Shown here: positions 34,201 through 45,925 of the stretch, piece by piece
Numbering within the stretch: position 1 is the stretch's first letter
Layout: every line of letters begins with the position of its first letter
Origin: Sorex araneus
Taxonomy: Eukaryota; Chordata; Mammalia; Eulipotyphla; Soricidae
Length of the DNA: 64,000 bases
Reading direction: 5' to 3'
Assembly: GCF_027595985.1 (NCBI RefSeq)
Contig: NC_073313.1
Span: 80,251,994 to 80,315,993 of the forward strand
The notes under the pieces: model-generated
Database searches by the model: none
Seen by the model: the letters and a program-made list of their open reading frames with translations, nothing else
Told to the model about the DNA's origin: nothing
Made by a program: the position numbers and the translations under genes

Positions 34201-34869
34201 GCTTGGTAATTCTTATTCTATTTTTTAAATGAAGTCCATGTTGTAAATCGCATCCTCAGTTTTACTTCTCATTAAAACTATAGTAGTCCTTTATAAGACC
34301 CCATATTTATTTCTATATACCTAGACTTCAGAAATTTTCCTGGAAGGAAGTAGGCTTCTGTCATCAGCCAACTTTATTTTGATCCTTGGGCCACTTACCA
34401 CAGATATGATGGTCAAATGGATGGTCTGATCCCTGTCTTGAATTCTAGGAGAGTCTATAGTGCCCAACTTATGTTTGTAGATATTTGGATTGCTTTATTC
34501 ACCTCTTCAATTCTTCATAAATATAGATGTTTTGACATCACAGCAATATGTGACTACTTCCCTTAGTAGTCAGTTGACTCACACAGGTGCTTCTGTGCTC
34601 CTTATACTCTTTCAAGTCCTCACTCTCTCTTTCTCCCTCACTCACTCTTTCTCTTTGGAGTGCACAGTTAGCTCTTGCGAAGTACAAATTTGAGCCTTGC
34701 CTTTTCCATGCTGGCAGATAGTCCTGAAGAAATGAATCAGAACTACAAAAACACTTTGGTAGTTCCTGACCAGAGCTCCACACACAGTGCCTTCCAGAAA
34801 AGCCAGTCAGAAGCCAGAACTGATTAATTGGTCAAGGGGAAGTGTTTCCAGAAGTCGACTGATTTCTTT

Positions 34870-35815
34870 TTAAAATTTTTAAGCCAGTAGTTTACAAATT
34901 ATTTTTAAAATTTAATTAAATCACCATGAGGTACAGAGTTACAAAGCTGTTCGTAACTAAGTTTCAGTCATACAGTGTTCCAACACCCACCCTTTACTAG
35001 TGTACATTTCCTGCCACCAAGGCTCCCAGTTTCCCTCCTTCCTGCCCCAAAAGTCTGCCTCTATGACAGACTCTTTTAGTAATTCTCTCTTTTAGGCACT
35101 TTTAGGCACTGTGGTTTGCAATATTGTTACTGAAAAGGTATCATGCATATTGGCTTACCTCCTTTAAGCACTCCAGTTTTGGGGATTATTTTTGCAAAGT
35201 AATTATTTTCAAGTATCATTGTTATAGTTATCCCTTCTATGTCCTAACTGTACTCCTCCCTCCTCCTTTGTGGTAAGCTTCCAACCATGAACCAGTCTTC
35301 TTGGCCCTTGTTTCTACTGTCTTTGAGTATGATTCACATACTATTTTTATATATCCCACAAATGAATGCAATCACTCTTTTTTGTCCCTCTATTTCTGAT
35401 TTATTTCACTCAGCATGATACTCTCCATGTCCACCCATGTATAAGTAAATTTTATTACTTTATTTTTCCTAACAGCTATGTAGTGTTCCGTTGTGTAACT
35501 GTGCCACAGTTTCTTTATCCGGTCATCTGTTCTTAAGCACTTGGGTTGTTTCCAGTTTCTGGCTATTGAGAATATTTCTGCAATGAGCAGAGAAGTGCAG
35601 ATGGCCTTTTTAAATTGTTTTTTGGAGGGGGGAGACTAGGATATATTCCCAGGAGTGCTATTGTTTAGTCACATGGAAGCTCAATTTCTAGTTTTGGAGG
35701 AATGTCCATTATTGTTTTCCAGAAAGGCTGAACGAGTCAGCAATACTATCAGCAGTGAATTAGTCTCTTTCTCTCCATATCCACGGAAGCAGTCATTTGA
35801 TGTGTGCCAGTCTAA
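34870..35815 (-). mobile_element. 5'-truncated L1: 3' UTR plus ORF2 C-terminus
   Basis: Starts with the reversed 3' UTR (AATCACCATGAGGTACAGAG near 34,919), then reversed ORF2 C-terminal sequence. It is inserted in duplication unit 1; unit 2 lacks it. Confidence 0.8.
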
Positions 35816-36008
35816 GAAGTATTCCTTCATTACCTTTTCGTCTACTCCTGAATCCCCATTTGTACTTTGTTGTTACTGATCTTCATGATAAGAGGAAAGA
35901 AGAAAGGACTACACCAGTGAGTGTGAATACAGGCCTAAATTTTGGAGGGGACACAGCCATAAAGAAGTGGTGCAATTCTCCATAATTTAGTTAACATAAA
36001 AACATTAA

Positions 36009-36209
36009 CAATAGGGGCTGAATTGATAGCACAGTGGGTTAGGCATTTCCCTTGCAGGCCGCCAACCCAGGTTCAATTCCCAGTATCCCATATGGTCCCC
36101 CACGGACTGCCAGGAGTAATTCCTGAGTGCAGAGTGAGGAGTAACCCCTGTGTATTGCCAGGTGTGATGCCAAAATTGAAAAATAATAAATTAATGCATA
36201 AATAATAAA
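36009..36209 (+). mobile_element. Poly(A) SINE with perfect TSD
   Basis: GGGGCTGAATTGATAGCACA head and the canonical body. A 13-bp direct repeat ATAAAAACATTAA lies at 35,996-36,008 and 36,210-36,222. Confidence 0.92.
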
Positions 36210-36877
36210 ATAAAAACATTAAAAGTAATGAGGCAAACCAAGTGGTAGAACTAGCAGCTCGAAAACCAGACAAAGTTTGTTACCTGTGGATTGCATGTCA
36301 TGAATGGTAAGTAGAAAATTACTTAAAAGGAGCACAGTAGTGTGAGCTACCCTCACATGGAAAAGCTCCAAGAAGTAAGGGTTAAATTGATGTGAGACAG
36401 GCAAAAAGATAAAAAACAGTGAGGGTTCATTTCCACTGAATACTTAGTTATTTCTAGCCATTAGTCTAATACTTAACACTAATTTACAGAGTATGAAACC
36501 AGTGTTACTGTTTGAATTTGACTTGGTTTTACTTGAATCTAATTTTCCTGATGAGGTTTCTGAAGCCCAGGTAGCAGTAGAAATTTATTGTTTGTAGCAC
36601 TAAGCACTGGGGAATGAATCCAATGACTACATTTCAAGCTCATGCAAATTGATAGTACCTTAGGAAGCACTAGGTTAAAAGTAATTCTTTTCCTCATACA
36701 ATCAGTGGACATGTCTTTAAGTGTATGTAGATCAAAGTTAAACTGTGACCATGATCTGATAAGGTAAGAATACATGATCTGGGAGATAGATTCTTATTTC
36801 TTTTAGCATCAAATGTCAGGTAATGGGAGGATCAAAACATGTGTCCACAGCCAAGGCCACGCAGATGGCCATTCTTT

Positions 36878-37046
36878 TTGTTTGTTTGTTTTGGGGCCAC
36901 ACCCAGCAATGATCAGGGCTTACTTCTGACTCTGAGCCCAAGGATAACTCCTATCAGGGTTCAGGGGACCATATGTGGTGTCAGCCATAGAACCCAGGTC
37001 TGCTGCTTGTAAGGCAAAAGCCCTACCAGCTATACTGTGGCTCCTG
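36878..37046 (-). mobile_element. Old poly(A)-type SINE
   Basis: Reverse-complement body starting GGGGCCACACCCAGCAATGA, with CAGGGGACCATATGTGGTGT. Confidence 0.8.
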
Positions 37047-37946
37047 CCTCAGGTGACTATTCTCAATAATGAAATATCAAGGGGAAAATCATAGTTATAT
37101 ATTTGCTGGGACAAATGCCCAATCCAATGGAGGGTTCAATCCAGTCAGATTTAGATATATCTGGTTATGTGTTAAATGCATGCAAACTTGGGTGTTTAAG
37201 TTGTGCCACATTTGGAAGGTTTGGTTAGCCCAGATTTGGACATTAAGGAACAGAGTCTAGATTTTCACATACTTGTAATACAATACCACAATAGCATGAG
37301 CTAAGATTAGCTATTTTTCACTTTTCACTTTGGGGTCAGCACAAAATTTCAGTCCAAAGCTTGAGAGAATGGGCAGTGGACCTGCCAATCATTGCAGACT
37401 GTCCAATGACAATACAGGGAGGTGAGACTCTTTCTAGTGGCAGACAACATAAAATGTTGGGTTGTCCTGTCTGTATTCCATCGACTGTAGTTCTTAATGA
37501 TTGGAAGTATGGAAATAGAGGTCCTTTCCTGACTCTCCAAACGGTAAGCCTGACTGACTTTATTTCCTGTGTGATGTCTACAAAGTACTTTGTAAATAAC
37601 CGGTGGCTGGTATCTCCTCATCTACTATTATACCTGTGTCTCTTGGCTACTGAACTGACAGCCCAGAGGGACCTTAGCTGAACTGGAACCAATTGTTATG
37701 ATTTGAGGACCAGCATGATCAGTCTTTCAGACCTGTTTCTTTGTTTCACTTGAGTCTTGAACTTCCTTCATGTGGTATGTCCAACTTTGAAGGTGGGTTG
37801 ACCTTGAAAATGGAAAGACAAGTGCTCTTAGCTGAATGTGGGAAAGTCCAGGACAGAGAAGTGCATTTTGATTCCCAGGATGTCATTCTGCTTTTCACAT
37901 TAAGTGCTTCAAGGTGGTAACATTGTTGGGTACTTCTCTAAATCTT

Positions 37947-38115
37947 TTTTTTGCTTTTTGGGTCACACCCAGTGATGCACAGGGGTTGCTCCTGGCTCTG
38001 CACTCAGGAATTACCCCTGGCAGTGCTCAGGGGACCATATGGGATGCTGGGAATCGAACCCGGGTCGGCCGCGTGCAAGGCAAACTCCCTACCGCTGTGC
38101 TATTGCTCCAGCCCC
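37947..38115 (-). mobile_element. Young poly(A) SINE with perfect 16-bp TSD
   Basis: Reverse-complement full-length SINE flanked by TACTTCTCTAAATCTT at 37,931-37,946 and 38,116-38,131. Confidence 0.96.
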
Positions 38116-39267
38116 TACTTCTCTAAATCTTGTTTTCCAGGGCTGTTTTGTCAGTGAAGGGCTCCTTCCTGCATTTGACATATTCATCCTTATGTAATCA
38201 AATAAAGATAGATTTCATCACCTGTAGGACACAGAGAATTAGATGTCTGGTGCAACACCCCTGACACTTAGATTCTGCTCCCTACGCCTCCTTATGTCTC
38301 CCTTATGGTGCTTATCTCATGACTTCATCACTGAAAGCATTTCTTGGGGATTTGCTGTCTTTCTCCTTTAGCAGCTTCTCTGTATCGTCAAATGCAAAAC
38401 ACCAATTTGGATATCAAAACACACAGCTTTTGTAACTTTCCATATGGTGATTCAATAAAAGAATAAATTTAAAAAAAGAACGCACAGCTAAGGGCCTTTC
38501 TTCTTCCTCCAATCTCAGACTGAATTTCCATTCAAGACATTTCCCATGTCATGAGCAGCGGGAAAATGGCTACCAAAGAAAAACAATTATCGTTCTTTCT
38601 TTACCTTGTTCAGCTCTACTATGGGGCATTGCCCTCACTAGGTGGGACCACCACCTTTTCCAGAAGGAGAGCCATCAAACTTGTGCCCCTTTCCCTGCTC
38701 TACTCTGGCTTTCTTCTCTTCACACAATGGCCATCACATATATGCTCCTGCTATGTTCACCCATGTTTCTCATTCAGCCTCTTCTGAGACTTTAGAAGAC
38801 TCATTAGTTACTATGTGCCTGGACTGAAGAAAATATCTTAGAAGTGGGCTCCTTTCATTGATCAACTTTGTTTCATTTTGATCATTGAGCCACACCATAC
38901 TGTTGCACTAACTACAGATCTGACAGACAATTAATTGGATATTCTGATTCTTGTCTAAAATTTTGTAGGAATCTGAAGCATCCATCTCAGAGTTATTGAA
39001 TCTTGGTTGCTTTTGTTACCTCTTTATTTCCTCCTTCTATCTCCTGCAGTCACCCTAGAGTGTCAATTCTTCCCTGATAATGGAAGATTCACACCAATAT
39101 CTCTGTGCTCCTCATGCTCTTTCAATTTCCCCTCCCATCTATGGAGTGCACAGTCAGTCATTGTAAAATACGAATTTGAGCCATGCCTATCTCTTGCAAG
39201 TAAATTAGGAAATGAAGGAAAATTTCAAGAGCTCTTTGCCAGTTCCTGACCAGAGCTCCACACATAG

Positions 39268-39449
39268 GAGCATTGTAGCACTGTCGTTCCATTGTTCATT
39301 GATTTGCTCTAGCGGGCACCAGTAACGTCTCCATTGTGAAACTTGTTGTTACTGTTTTTGGCATATCGAATATGCCACAGGTAGCTTGTCAGGCTTTGCC
39401 TTGCAGGAAGGATACTCTTGGTAGCTTACTGGGCTCTCCAAGAGGGCAT
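39268..39449 (-). mobile_element. RTE-tailed SINE with 9-bp TSD
   Basis: Reverse-complement RTE-type tail (GTTCATTGATTTGCTCTAGC) and GTTACTGTTTTTGGCATATC box. A perfect direct repeat CACACATAG lies at 39,259-39,267 and 39,450-39,458. It lacks the tRNA head. Confidence 0.88.
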
Positions 39450-40586
39450 CACACATAGTGCCTTTTGGAAAAGTTAACCAGGATCTGAGAGGCCAAAGGG
39501 GAAGTGTTTCCATAGGTATCTCAACAAGAGGTATTTCTTCATTACCTTTCTATAATAAACCTCCATTTATATTCTATTGTTACTGATCTACATGATGGAA
39601 GGGAAGAATGATTGTGAACACAGGGCTGAATTTGAAAGAAAACACATTCATGAAACAAGTTTCTATATATTAATCAACACAGAAACATTTGCATAGTGAG
39701 ACTAACCACTTGGTAGAACTAAGAGCTGGCAAACAAGGCAAGGTTTCCACCTATGATTTATGCAGCATGATTGGTAAGCATCATAAAGGGAGCACATTAG
39801 TGTGAGCACTTCCCAAGCAGGTAAAAGCTCCGAGTAAGGTATATTTGATGTGAGACAGGCAAACAATGATAAAATAACAGTGAGAGTTCATTGTCACTGA
39901 ATGCTTATTCACTTCCAATCTCTAGTCTAATGCTTAACATTAACTCACAGAATGGCCAAGAGGTCTATGATATTGTTTTACTTGGAATCTTATTTTCCTG
40001 ACTGGAAATCTGAGATGCAGAGGCAATGGTAATTTATAGCCTGTAATTTATATTAAAGAGTCAGGTCTGAATCCAATAAACATATCTCAACTTTGTATAT
40101 TTGACAAAATATTTAAAATACAATGATTTAAATTCAATGACTATCTCTCCCAATATGTGAACATGGTTTTAATTATAATTAGAAAAAAATGTCAGCCTCT
40201 CTCTTCTCTATTAATGGTGACCAGCTGTCTGTTTTCACCACTTCTACAACTTACAAATTTTTTGTCTTTGGAGAGAATAGAGTGTTTACCAACACTACTT
40301 CTTCCACATTGGATATGTGTAGCAGTCAGTAGTACATGAGGGGTCATAAGAAGCATGCTAGTTTTCAAACCTCACCTCACATATACTCTAGGCATACATA
40401 GTAACAAAACAAAGAGTACTCTTTAAATCATATGTTAAATGAATGCTTATCTGATGTGGTTGTTATAGGAGATAACAAAACTGAAATAAGAAGACTTGAT
40501 ATATGGTCTAACTGCCTACTGCCTCTCAACAGATTGACTGCCGGATCCAACCATCTAGCTTTATTTTCACCGCCAAACTTTTTGAC

Positions 40587-41651
40587 ATGTTGGGACCTGT
40601 GCAAAGTAGGGCCAGAGTTTATGCGAATGTTAATACACAACGACCACGAGAATACTGGGATTACGAGTCACTTGTGGTGGAATGGGGAAATCAAGATGAC
40701 TATCAGCTAATGGGAAAATTAGGCCAGGGGAAATATAGTGAAGTATTTGAAGCCATCAAGAAATCAAATAATGAAAAAGTTGTTGTTAAAGTTCTCAAGC
40801 CAGTAAATGAGAAGAAAATCAAGCGTGAAATAAAGATTTTGAAAAATTTGCAAGGTGGCCCAAACATCATCACATTGGTAGAAATTGTAAAAGATCCTCA
40901 GTCAACAAACCCCGCCATAGTTTTGGAACACGTAAACAGTACGGACTACAATCAACTGTACCCATTAACAGACCATGATATTCGGTTTTATATCTATGAG
41001 ATTTTGAAGGCCTTGGATTATAGTCACAGCATGGGCATTATGCATAGAGATGTGAAACCCCATAATGTTATGATTGATCATAAACACAGAAAGCTACGAC
41101 TGATAGACTGGGGATTGGCTGAATTTTATCATCCCGGCCAACAATATAATGTCCAGGTTGCTTCCCGATACTTCAAAAGCCCTGAGCTCCTTCTAAACTA
41201 CCAGATGTATGATTATAGCTTGGATATGTGGAGCTTGGGTTGTATGCTGGCAAGTATGATTTTTCTCAAGGAACCATTTTTCCATGGAGTTGATAATTAT
41301 GATCAATTGTTGAGGATAGCCAGAGTTCTAGGGACAAAAGATTTATATGACTATATTCGTAAATACGGCATTAAATTAGACCGATGTTTAAATGTAATTT
41401 TGGGCACACACTCACGTAAGACATGGGAGTGCTTTGTAAACAAAAATAACCAACACCTTGTCAACCCAGAGGCCTTAAATTTACTGGACAAGCTTCTGAG
41501 ATATGACCATCAGTCAAGGCTCACCGCCAGAGAGGCCATGGAGCACCCTTATTTCTCTACTGTTGTGAAGAACCAGGCTCAAGTGGGTTCATCTAGCAAG
41601 TCAGAGGGCTGTACACCTGTCAACAGGACCAATATGTCAGGGATTTCGTAA
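40587..41651 (+). CDS. CSNK2A1: Intronless casein kinase 2 alpha retrogene
   Basis: A processed copy of CSNK2A1, the catalytic alpha subunit of the constitutively active, acidophilic Ser/Thr kinase CK2. The 354-residue frame starts at the parent-equivalent ATG ([17 protein letters not shown]) and is uninterrupted. Kinase features by residue: glycine loop GQGKYS (~46-51), lysine in VVVKVLK (~68), hinge ILE-H-V region with Leu where CSNK2A1 has the Phe113 gatekeeper, catalytic HRDVKPHN (~153-160), metal-binding DWG (~174-176), and [10 protein letters not shown]. Changes that may alter substrate choice include two substitutions in the basic KKKK patch (PVNEKKIKR) and Gln for the Arg before VASRYFK. 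One codon is deleted in QLYPLTD. A single base change (TCA to TAA) ends the frame after MSGIS, about 37 residues before the parental end; the downstream DNA still resembles the lost tail. The C-terminal tail lies outside the kinase fold, so an active enzyme is possible. It could be a functional retrogene or a pseudogene kept open by chance. Confidence 0.9.
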   Translation: MLGPVQSRARVYANVNTQRPREYWDYESLVVEWGNQDDYQLMGKLGQGKYSEVFEAIKKSNNEKVVVKVLKPVNEKKIKREIKILKNLQGGPNIITLVEIVKDPQSTNPAIVLEHVNSTDYNQLYPLTDHDIRFYIYEILKALDYSHSMGIMHRDVKPHNVMIDHKHRKLRLIDWGLAEFYHPGQQYNVQVASRYFKSPELLLNYQMYDYSLDMWSLGCMLASMIFLKEPFFHGVDNYDQLLRIARVLGTKDLYDYIRKYGIKLDRCLNVILGTHSRKTWECFVNKNNQHLVNPEALNLLDKLLRYDHQSRLTAREAMEHPYFSTVVKNQAQVGSSSKSEGCTPVNRTNMSGIS

Positions 41652-41991
41652 GTGCCAGTTCCTTTATCCCTTAGACCTTTGGATGGCTCATCAGCGGTCG
41701 CTGCTTCCAATCTCTCTTAAGAAACCCGCTCCAACTGACACACAGGAATAATGATTCCTTTGTCTCAAGATTCCAGGGCAGAGGTGTGGGAGTCTGCTTC
41801 CACCTTGATGTTACTTAGACCTATCTGGAAGGCCGGAATTCTTTATAGGTGTAATAAATGAACCATTACTTGTGTTTAATCATTAAATTAATATCACAGC
41901 TTTATTTCTTTGTGTGTCCTTTCCCCTCAATATCTTGAAATAAAACATTACGTGAACTAGTTAAAATAGTTGTCATGAAACATTTATATTA

Positions 41992-42131
41992 GGGCCATAA
42001 AGATAATATAGGAGGTTTATTACATGCAGCCAATCCAGGTTCTACCTGAGACAACCGGGAGTGCGCCCTGAGTGCAGAGCCAGGAATGAGCTCTGAGAAC
42101 CACAGGGTGTGGCCCCAAAGAAAAACAAAAG
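41992..42131 (+). mobile_element. Old poly(A)-type SINE in the retrocopy 3' UTR
   Basis: GGGCCATAAAGATAATATAG head and CCTGAGTGCAGAGCCAGGAA body; diverged. Confidence 0.75.
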
Positions 42132-43458
42132 CGTTTATTTAAGGTTTATGAAAAAAGGTTTCTATAAACTTTTAATTAACTTGAACTTTTCAGAACTTGG
42201 GAATCCCTGAAGGTAGAATATTTCATCAACAAATGTTTTTCATCCTTCTATAGTATACCTTCTTAATTAAGAAACAGTGGCCAACCAACCTCAGTCTCAC
42301 TTGTTGCATTAGTGTGAAGAGTTCTTCCAATGCCAATCACTGCTTTCCCCACCACACCTCAGTCGGGTGGGGGTGTGAGGCTTGTATCTCATACAATCAA
42401 TCTACAGGAATTACAGAAATGGAGCTTCCAAGGAGGATGTGGGAAAGAAGGGAGGACCCAACCTATATAAGCACTCTTCTGCTAATCACCTATTACTTTA
42501 GTCCACATGGACTTTGGTGGGGTTACCTTGGCAACCCTTTTGGAGATGTGTTTTAGTTAGACTGAGATGTTAAATTCTACCCAAACTGCAGACAGGTCCT
42601 GAGGAATTATACTAGGTATGTATCATCAACTTAATCCTTATTGAACTAACCCTCAAGCCCACTCACTCATGATTTTTGTTTCCATTTACATTTATATTTT
42701 ACTGGATTTCTTTCTAAGCCTCTTAACTTGATTCTCTTCTTTCATCACTCAAATACCCTAGAACTGGAAGTATGGAGAAGGTGAAATGTTTTCGTTCATC
42801 TTTACCTTAGCCATTTTTAATTCAGTTACTAGGTATAACTTACTGCTTTGTAAAAAAAGAACCAAACAGTGTCTGTAAGGTTTCATGCTAGCAACTCTTG
42901 AAGAGTTCATTGGAAAAGTGTCCATACTGATTTTCATTTCAGTCTTCTGAAAACTTTCCTTCCTGTATTTCCTTCTCTCATATACCATCCAGAGAGAAGG
43001 CCCATCCCTCAATTTATAAATTGATCTGAGATGTACAAGCTGAGTCAGTCTCTCCACTGAAACTGGAGTGAAGGTTCTGTAAGCACATGGGTTGTGCTAA
43101 GGGAGAATGAACTGAAACCATAACTGCCTATCAACAAATAACGGAAGGGAGGGTTGGAGGGAAGAAGTTTGGATCAAAAGTAGCATAGGTATGTGGGAAG
43201 AGAATCATGGGAACTTTTGTGGTAGGGGTGGGCAATAATTTTGTACGTCAATACCAGAAACTTGAACACTATTGTAACCCTATTACCTAAACTTTAATTT
43301 AAAAATTTTTAAAGAGACTAAAGTGTAATTTTAGGAAAATGATAAACTCTCTCCTCAGGCCTGCTACCCCTTGATGTTTGTATGTATAATACTTTGTATT
43401 TCATTTGTGAAAGGACTAGTGATAGAATTCTTTGATATGAATTAAAGTTTGGCTTGTT

Positions 43459-43641
43459 TGGGGGCTGGAGTGATAGCACAGTGGGTAGGGCGTTTGCCTT
43501 GCACGCGGCCAACCCGGGTTCAGTTCCCAGCATCCCATATGGTCCCCTGAGCACCAACAGGGGTAATTCCTGAGTGCAGAGCCAGGAGCGAACCCTGCGC
43601 ATCACCAGGTGTGATACAAAAAGCAAAAAAAAAATAATAAT
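43459..43641 (+). mobile_element. Young poly(A) SINE with TSD
   Basis: Canonical full-length copy (GGGGCTGGAGTGATAGCACA … CAGGTGTGATACAAAAAGCA plus A-run and AATAATAAT). Direct repeat AAAGTTTGGCTT lies at ~43,444 and 43,642-43,653. It sits at the poly(A) end of the CK2 retrocopy. Confidence 0.94.
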
Positions 43642-44349
43642 AAAGTTTGGCTTTTTTCAACTGAACTAATCCCATCATAAGGTAGGCAGAGATTATCTGG
43701 GAGATGTAACTGTGCTCTTGAATAAACCTAATTCAAGCATTGAAAGAACCCCACTATGTGTCCATCAGATGGCCATCTTTAGTAACAGCATTGTCAAAAA
43801 ACAGGTAGCATTTGTTGCTTTTACTGAGAGAAGTACATATACAATACAGTGAGTCTGCAGTCCAGTTACATCTGGATATACTATGTGAAATGTATCCAAA
43901 ATTAGAAGTTTATATTATACAAGATTTAGACACTAGGTATCACTTGTATCACCTGTCATCCCATTAATCTTTGATTTGCTCGAGAGGGCGCCAGTAACAT
44001 ATCCATTCATCCCTGTTGCGAGCTACTGTAACCCAATGATATCTGCTCACTCCAGGAACATGAAGAGCCTCAAACCGTTCATTCAGGGTTTTGATGAAGA
44101 AGTCTGACCATCTTGTTTGTGGGCGGCCATGCGGTCTTTTGACGTCCCGTGGAATCCAGTCGGTAACAGCTCTTGTCCAGCAGTCTTCTCTGAATCGCAT
44201 TACGTGTCTGGTCCATCTGATTTTTGACGCCTTGGCAAACGAGGCAGCGTCCCTGATTCTTGACCACCGACAGAGGTGGAAACTCCGGGTTCCTTCTCTC
44301 AATTGAGTGAAACGTGATACTCCAAGCACTGATAAGGGTGAGCTCTTCT

Positions 44350-44360
44350 AGATAGATAGA

Positions 44361-44429
<69 letters not shown>

Positions 44430-44430
44430 A
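44350..44430. repeat. (GATA)n microsatellite
   Basis: About 20 GATA/TAGA units inside the RTE copy, with one imperfect unit near the start. Confidence 0.97.
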
Positions 44431-45195
44431 GTATCTATCTTCGTGATACTCTTGATTCCTCTTTGGGATACCCAAATAGCGTTCTCATCCTGTTTCCGTA
44501 GGGCCCAGGTCTCTGAGGTGTATGTTAGTGCAGGAAGAACGGTGTAATCGAAAAGATGTGCCCGGAGCCGAGGTTCTTCGTCCTCTTAACCACTTCTTTG
44601 ACGTTCCTGAAGGTGTTCCATGCTTCTCTCTTCCTCCTGCATAGTTCTGGCTCCAAGTCGTTCCTCATGTTGAGTTCTCGACCCAGGTACACATAGCTGC
44701 TACATTTGGAGATGTTTGTTCCATTGAGAGCAAATGGAACATCAGGGACTAATTCGTTTTTCATGAACATTGTTTTGCTGAGATTGAGCTGAAGTCCAAC
44801 ATTTCCACATTCGCAGTCGAAGTCAGTCAGTATTTGTGCCGCTTAGCTAATGTTTGGTGTTATTAGAACAATATTATTAGTGAAGTGGAGGTGGTGTAGT
44901 TGCCGACCGTCTATCTTCAATCCCATTCCTTCCCATTCCAGTCATCACATGACGTTCTCGAGAGTGGCACTGAAGAGTTTCGGTGAAATGATATCACCCT
45001 TTCCAACCCCTCTCTTTACGTCAATGATCACTTCCTTATAGAATGGTGAGATATTTTTGGTGAATCTGTAATACAGCTCGTCGAGGATCTTGATGTGCTG
45101 AGTTTGAACGCCCTGTTTAGCTAGGGCTTTGATGACCACTTCAGTCTCAACAGAATCAAAGGCCTTCTTTAAATCGGCATCTTAAACTCTCGTGA

Positions 45196-45348
45196 CTCAT
45201 TTCTTGGGACCAGACAAGAATACGGCCCCGGCCAGGATGGTGGTGGGGAATGTGCACTGATGGAGGGATGGGTGTTTGATCGTTGTGAGATTGTAACCCA
45301 AATATGAAAGCTTGTAACTATCTCACAGTGATTCAATAAAATAAAAAA
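45196..45348 (+). mobile_element. 3'UTR-only L1 inserted in the RTE
   Basis: Begins just before GGATGGTGGTGGGGAATGTG and ends CAGTGATTCAATAAAATAAA plus an A-run. RTE coding text (…IELSRE / SREFKMP…) is interrupted exactly here with a short duplicated GCGAGT/CGAGAGT edge. Confidence 0.85.
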
Positions 45349-45730
45349 AAATACTCGCGAAAGTTCAATGAGCTTGGTCACTATGTGGATATGGTCAATC
45401 GAGCAGAATCCTTTTTGGAACCTTGCTTTGCTCCAATGGTTGTCCTTCATCTATGTTCTGCCTATTCTATTCAGGATGACTCAAGTGAACAACTTGTAGA
45501 TGACGGACAACAGGCAGATTGGCGATAGTTGCTGATGTTGTGGGTGTCTCTCTTCTTGTAAAACAGAAAGGTCCTGCTGGTTTTCCATTGGGATGGAGCC
45601 TTGCATATGGACAGGTAGCATGTGAAGAGCTGAGCCAATGTATTGACGAGTACTGGCGCAGATTCTTCAGGTGTTTGAGTCTGACCTTGTCTGGACCGGG
45701 TGCTGTAGGTGTCTTTACCAACGAAATGGC

Positions 45731-45925
45731 GTTTTGGAGAGTGTATGAAGAATATTGTCTGCCATGGAGGCAGGGGGAGAGTGGGAAAGGGGGGGTATGC
45801 CAGGGATATTGGTGGGGAAGAATGTGAACTGGTGGAGGGATGGGTGCTTGATCATTGGGTGATTGTGACCCAAACATGAAAGCTTGTAACTATCTCACAG
45901 TGATTCAATAAATTTTTTACAAAAA
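45731..45925 (+). mobile_element. 3'UTR-only L1 fragment
   Basis: From AGAGTGTATGAAGAATATTG through CATGAAAGCTTGTAACTATC to TGATTCAATAAATT; it forms the 5' edge of the RTE copy. Confidence 0.85.

Larger units (their letters stand above)
27230..36800. repeat. Segmental duplication, unit 1
   Basis: The longest unit of a diverged tandem duplication. Its first part (X, about 27.2-33.1 kb) matches 42.2-49.2 kb in order. Its second part (Y, about 34.3-36.6 kb) matches 38.8-40.1 kb. Landmarks: GCATTTGTAGTT with the TGTTGAACAGGG box (32,530-32,620 versus 48,900-48,990), and AGTTCCTGACCAGAGCTCCA (34,761 versus 39,241). Different SINEs and L1s have inserted in each unit, so the duplication predates them. 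Confidence 0.8.
37050..40130. repeat. Segmental duplication, unit 2 (shortened)
   Basis: Positions 37,070-37,660 resemble 30,120-30,790 of unit 1 (part X). Positions 38,830-40,090 resemble 34,300-36,620 (part Y), with strong landmarks GTGAGACAGGCAAA (36,391 versus 39,850) and GGTAGAACTA (36,244 versus 39,712). The CK2-alpha retrogene follows immediately, so the repeat unit appears to be retrogene + X + Y. Confidence 0.7.
41652..43655 (+). other. 3' UTR of the CK2-alpha retrocopy
   Basis: The sequence after the stop continues as the parental C-terminal codons and then what I recall as the CSNK2A1 3' UTR (unverified). It ends near 43,640 at AATAATAAAGTTTGGCTTTT, matching a parental AATAAA-containing end. 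It is interrupted by an old SINE (41,992-42,131) and a young SINE (43,460-43,640). The length shows that a nearly full mRNA was retrocopied. Confidence 0.65.
43938..45730 (-). mobile_element. RTE-clade LINE, longest copy (horizontal-transfer family)
   Basis: On the minus strand, from 45,730 down, the frames encode RTE reverse-transcriptase parts: APGPDKVRLKHLKNL; the KKRDTHNISNYR finger motif; GFCSIDHIH; ADLKKAFDSVE; SPFYKEVIIDVKRGVGKGDI; ATLENVM; VYLGRELNMRNDLEPEL; and the RTE C-terminus KIRWTRHVMRFREDCWTRAV … IPRDVKRPHGRPQTRWSDFF … YWRPLEQIKD. The element ends with GAGCAAATCAAAGATTAATG and GTGATAC-type repeats, without poly(A). A GATA microsatellite (44,350-44,430) and a 3'UTR-only L1 (45,196-45,348) interrupt it, and there are many frameshifts. 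The protein resembles RTE elements of strongylid nematodes more than cattle BovB. A nematode-shrew transfer of an RTE element has been published (Dunemann and Wasmuth 2019, from memory). Confidence 0.9.

Noticed and set aside
40587-41651. Parental, intron-containing CSNK2A1 gene
   Set aside because: The whole coding region is one uninterrupted exon with the parental 3' UTR attached, so it is a retrocopy.
43459-43540. tRNA gene
   Set aside because: Only the tRNA-derived head of a SINE; no cloverleaf acceptor stem, and the SINE body follows.
44350-44430. Regularly spaced repeats resembling a CRISPR array
   Set aside because: Simple GATA microsatellite with no spacers, in a mammalian genome.
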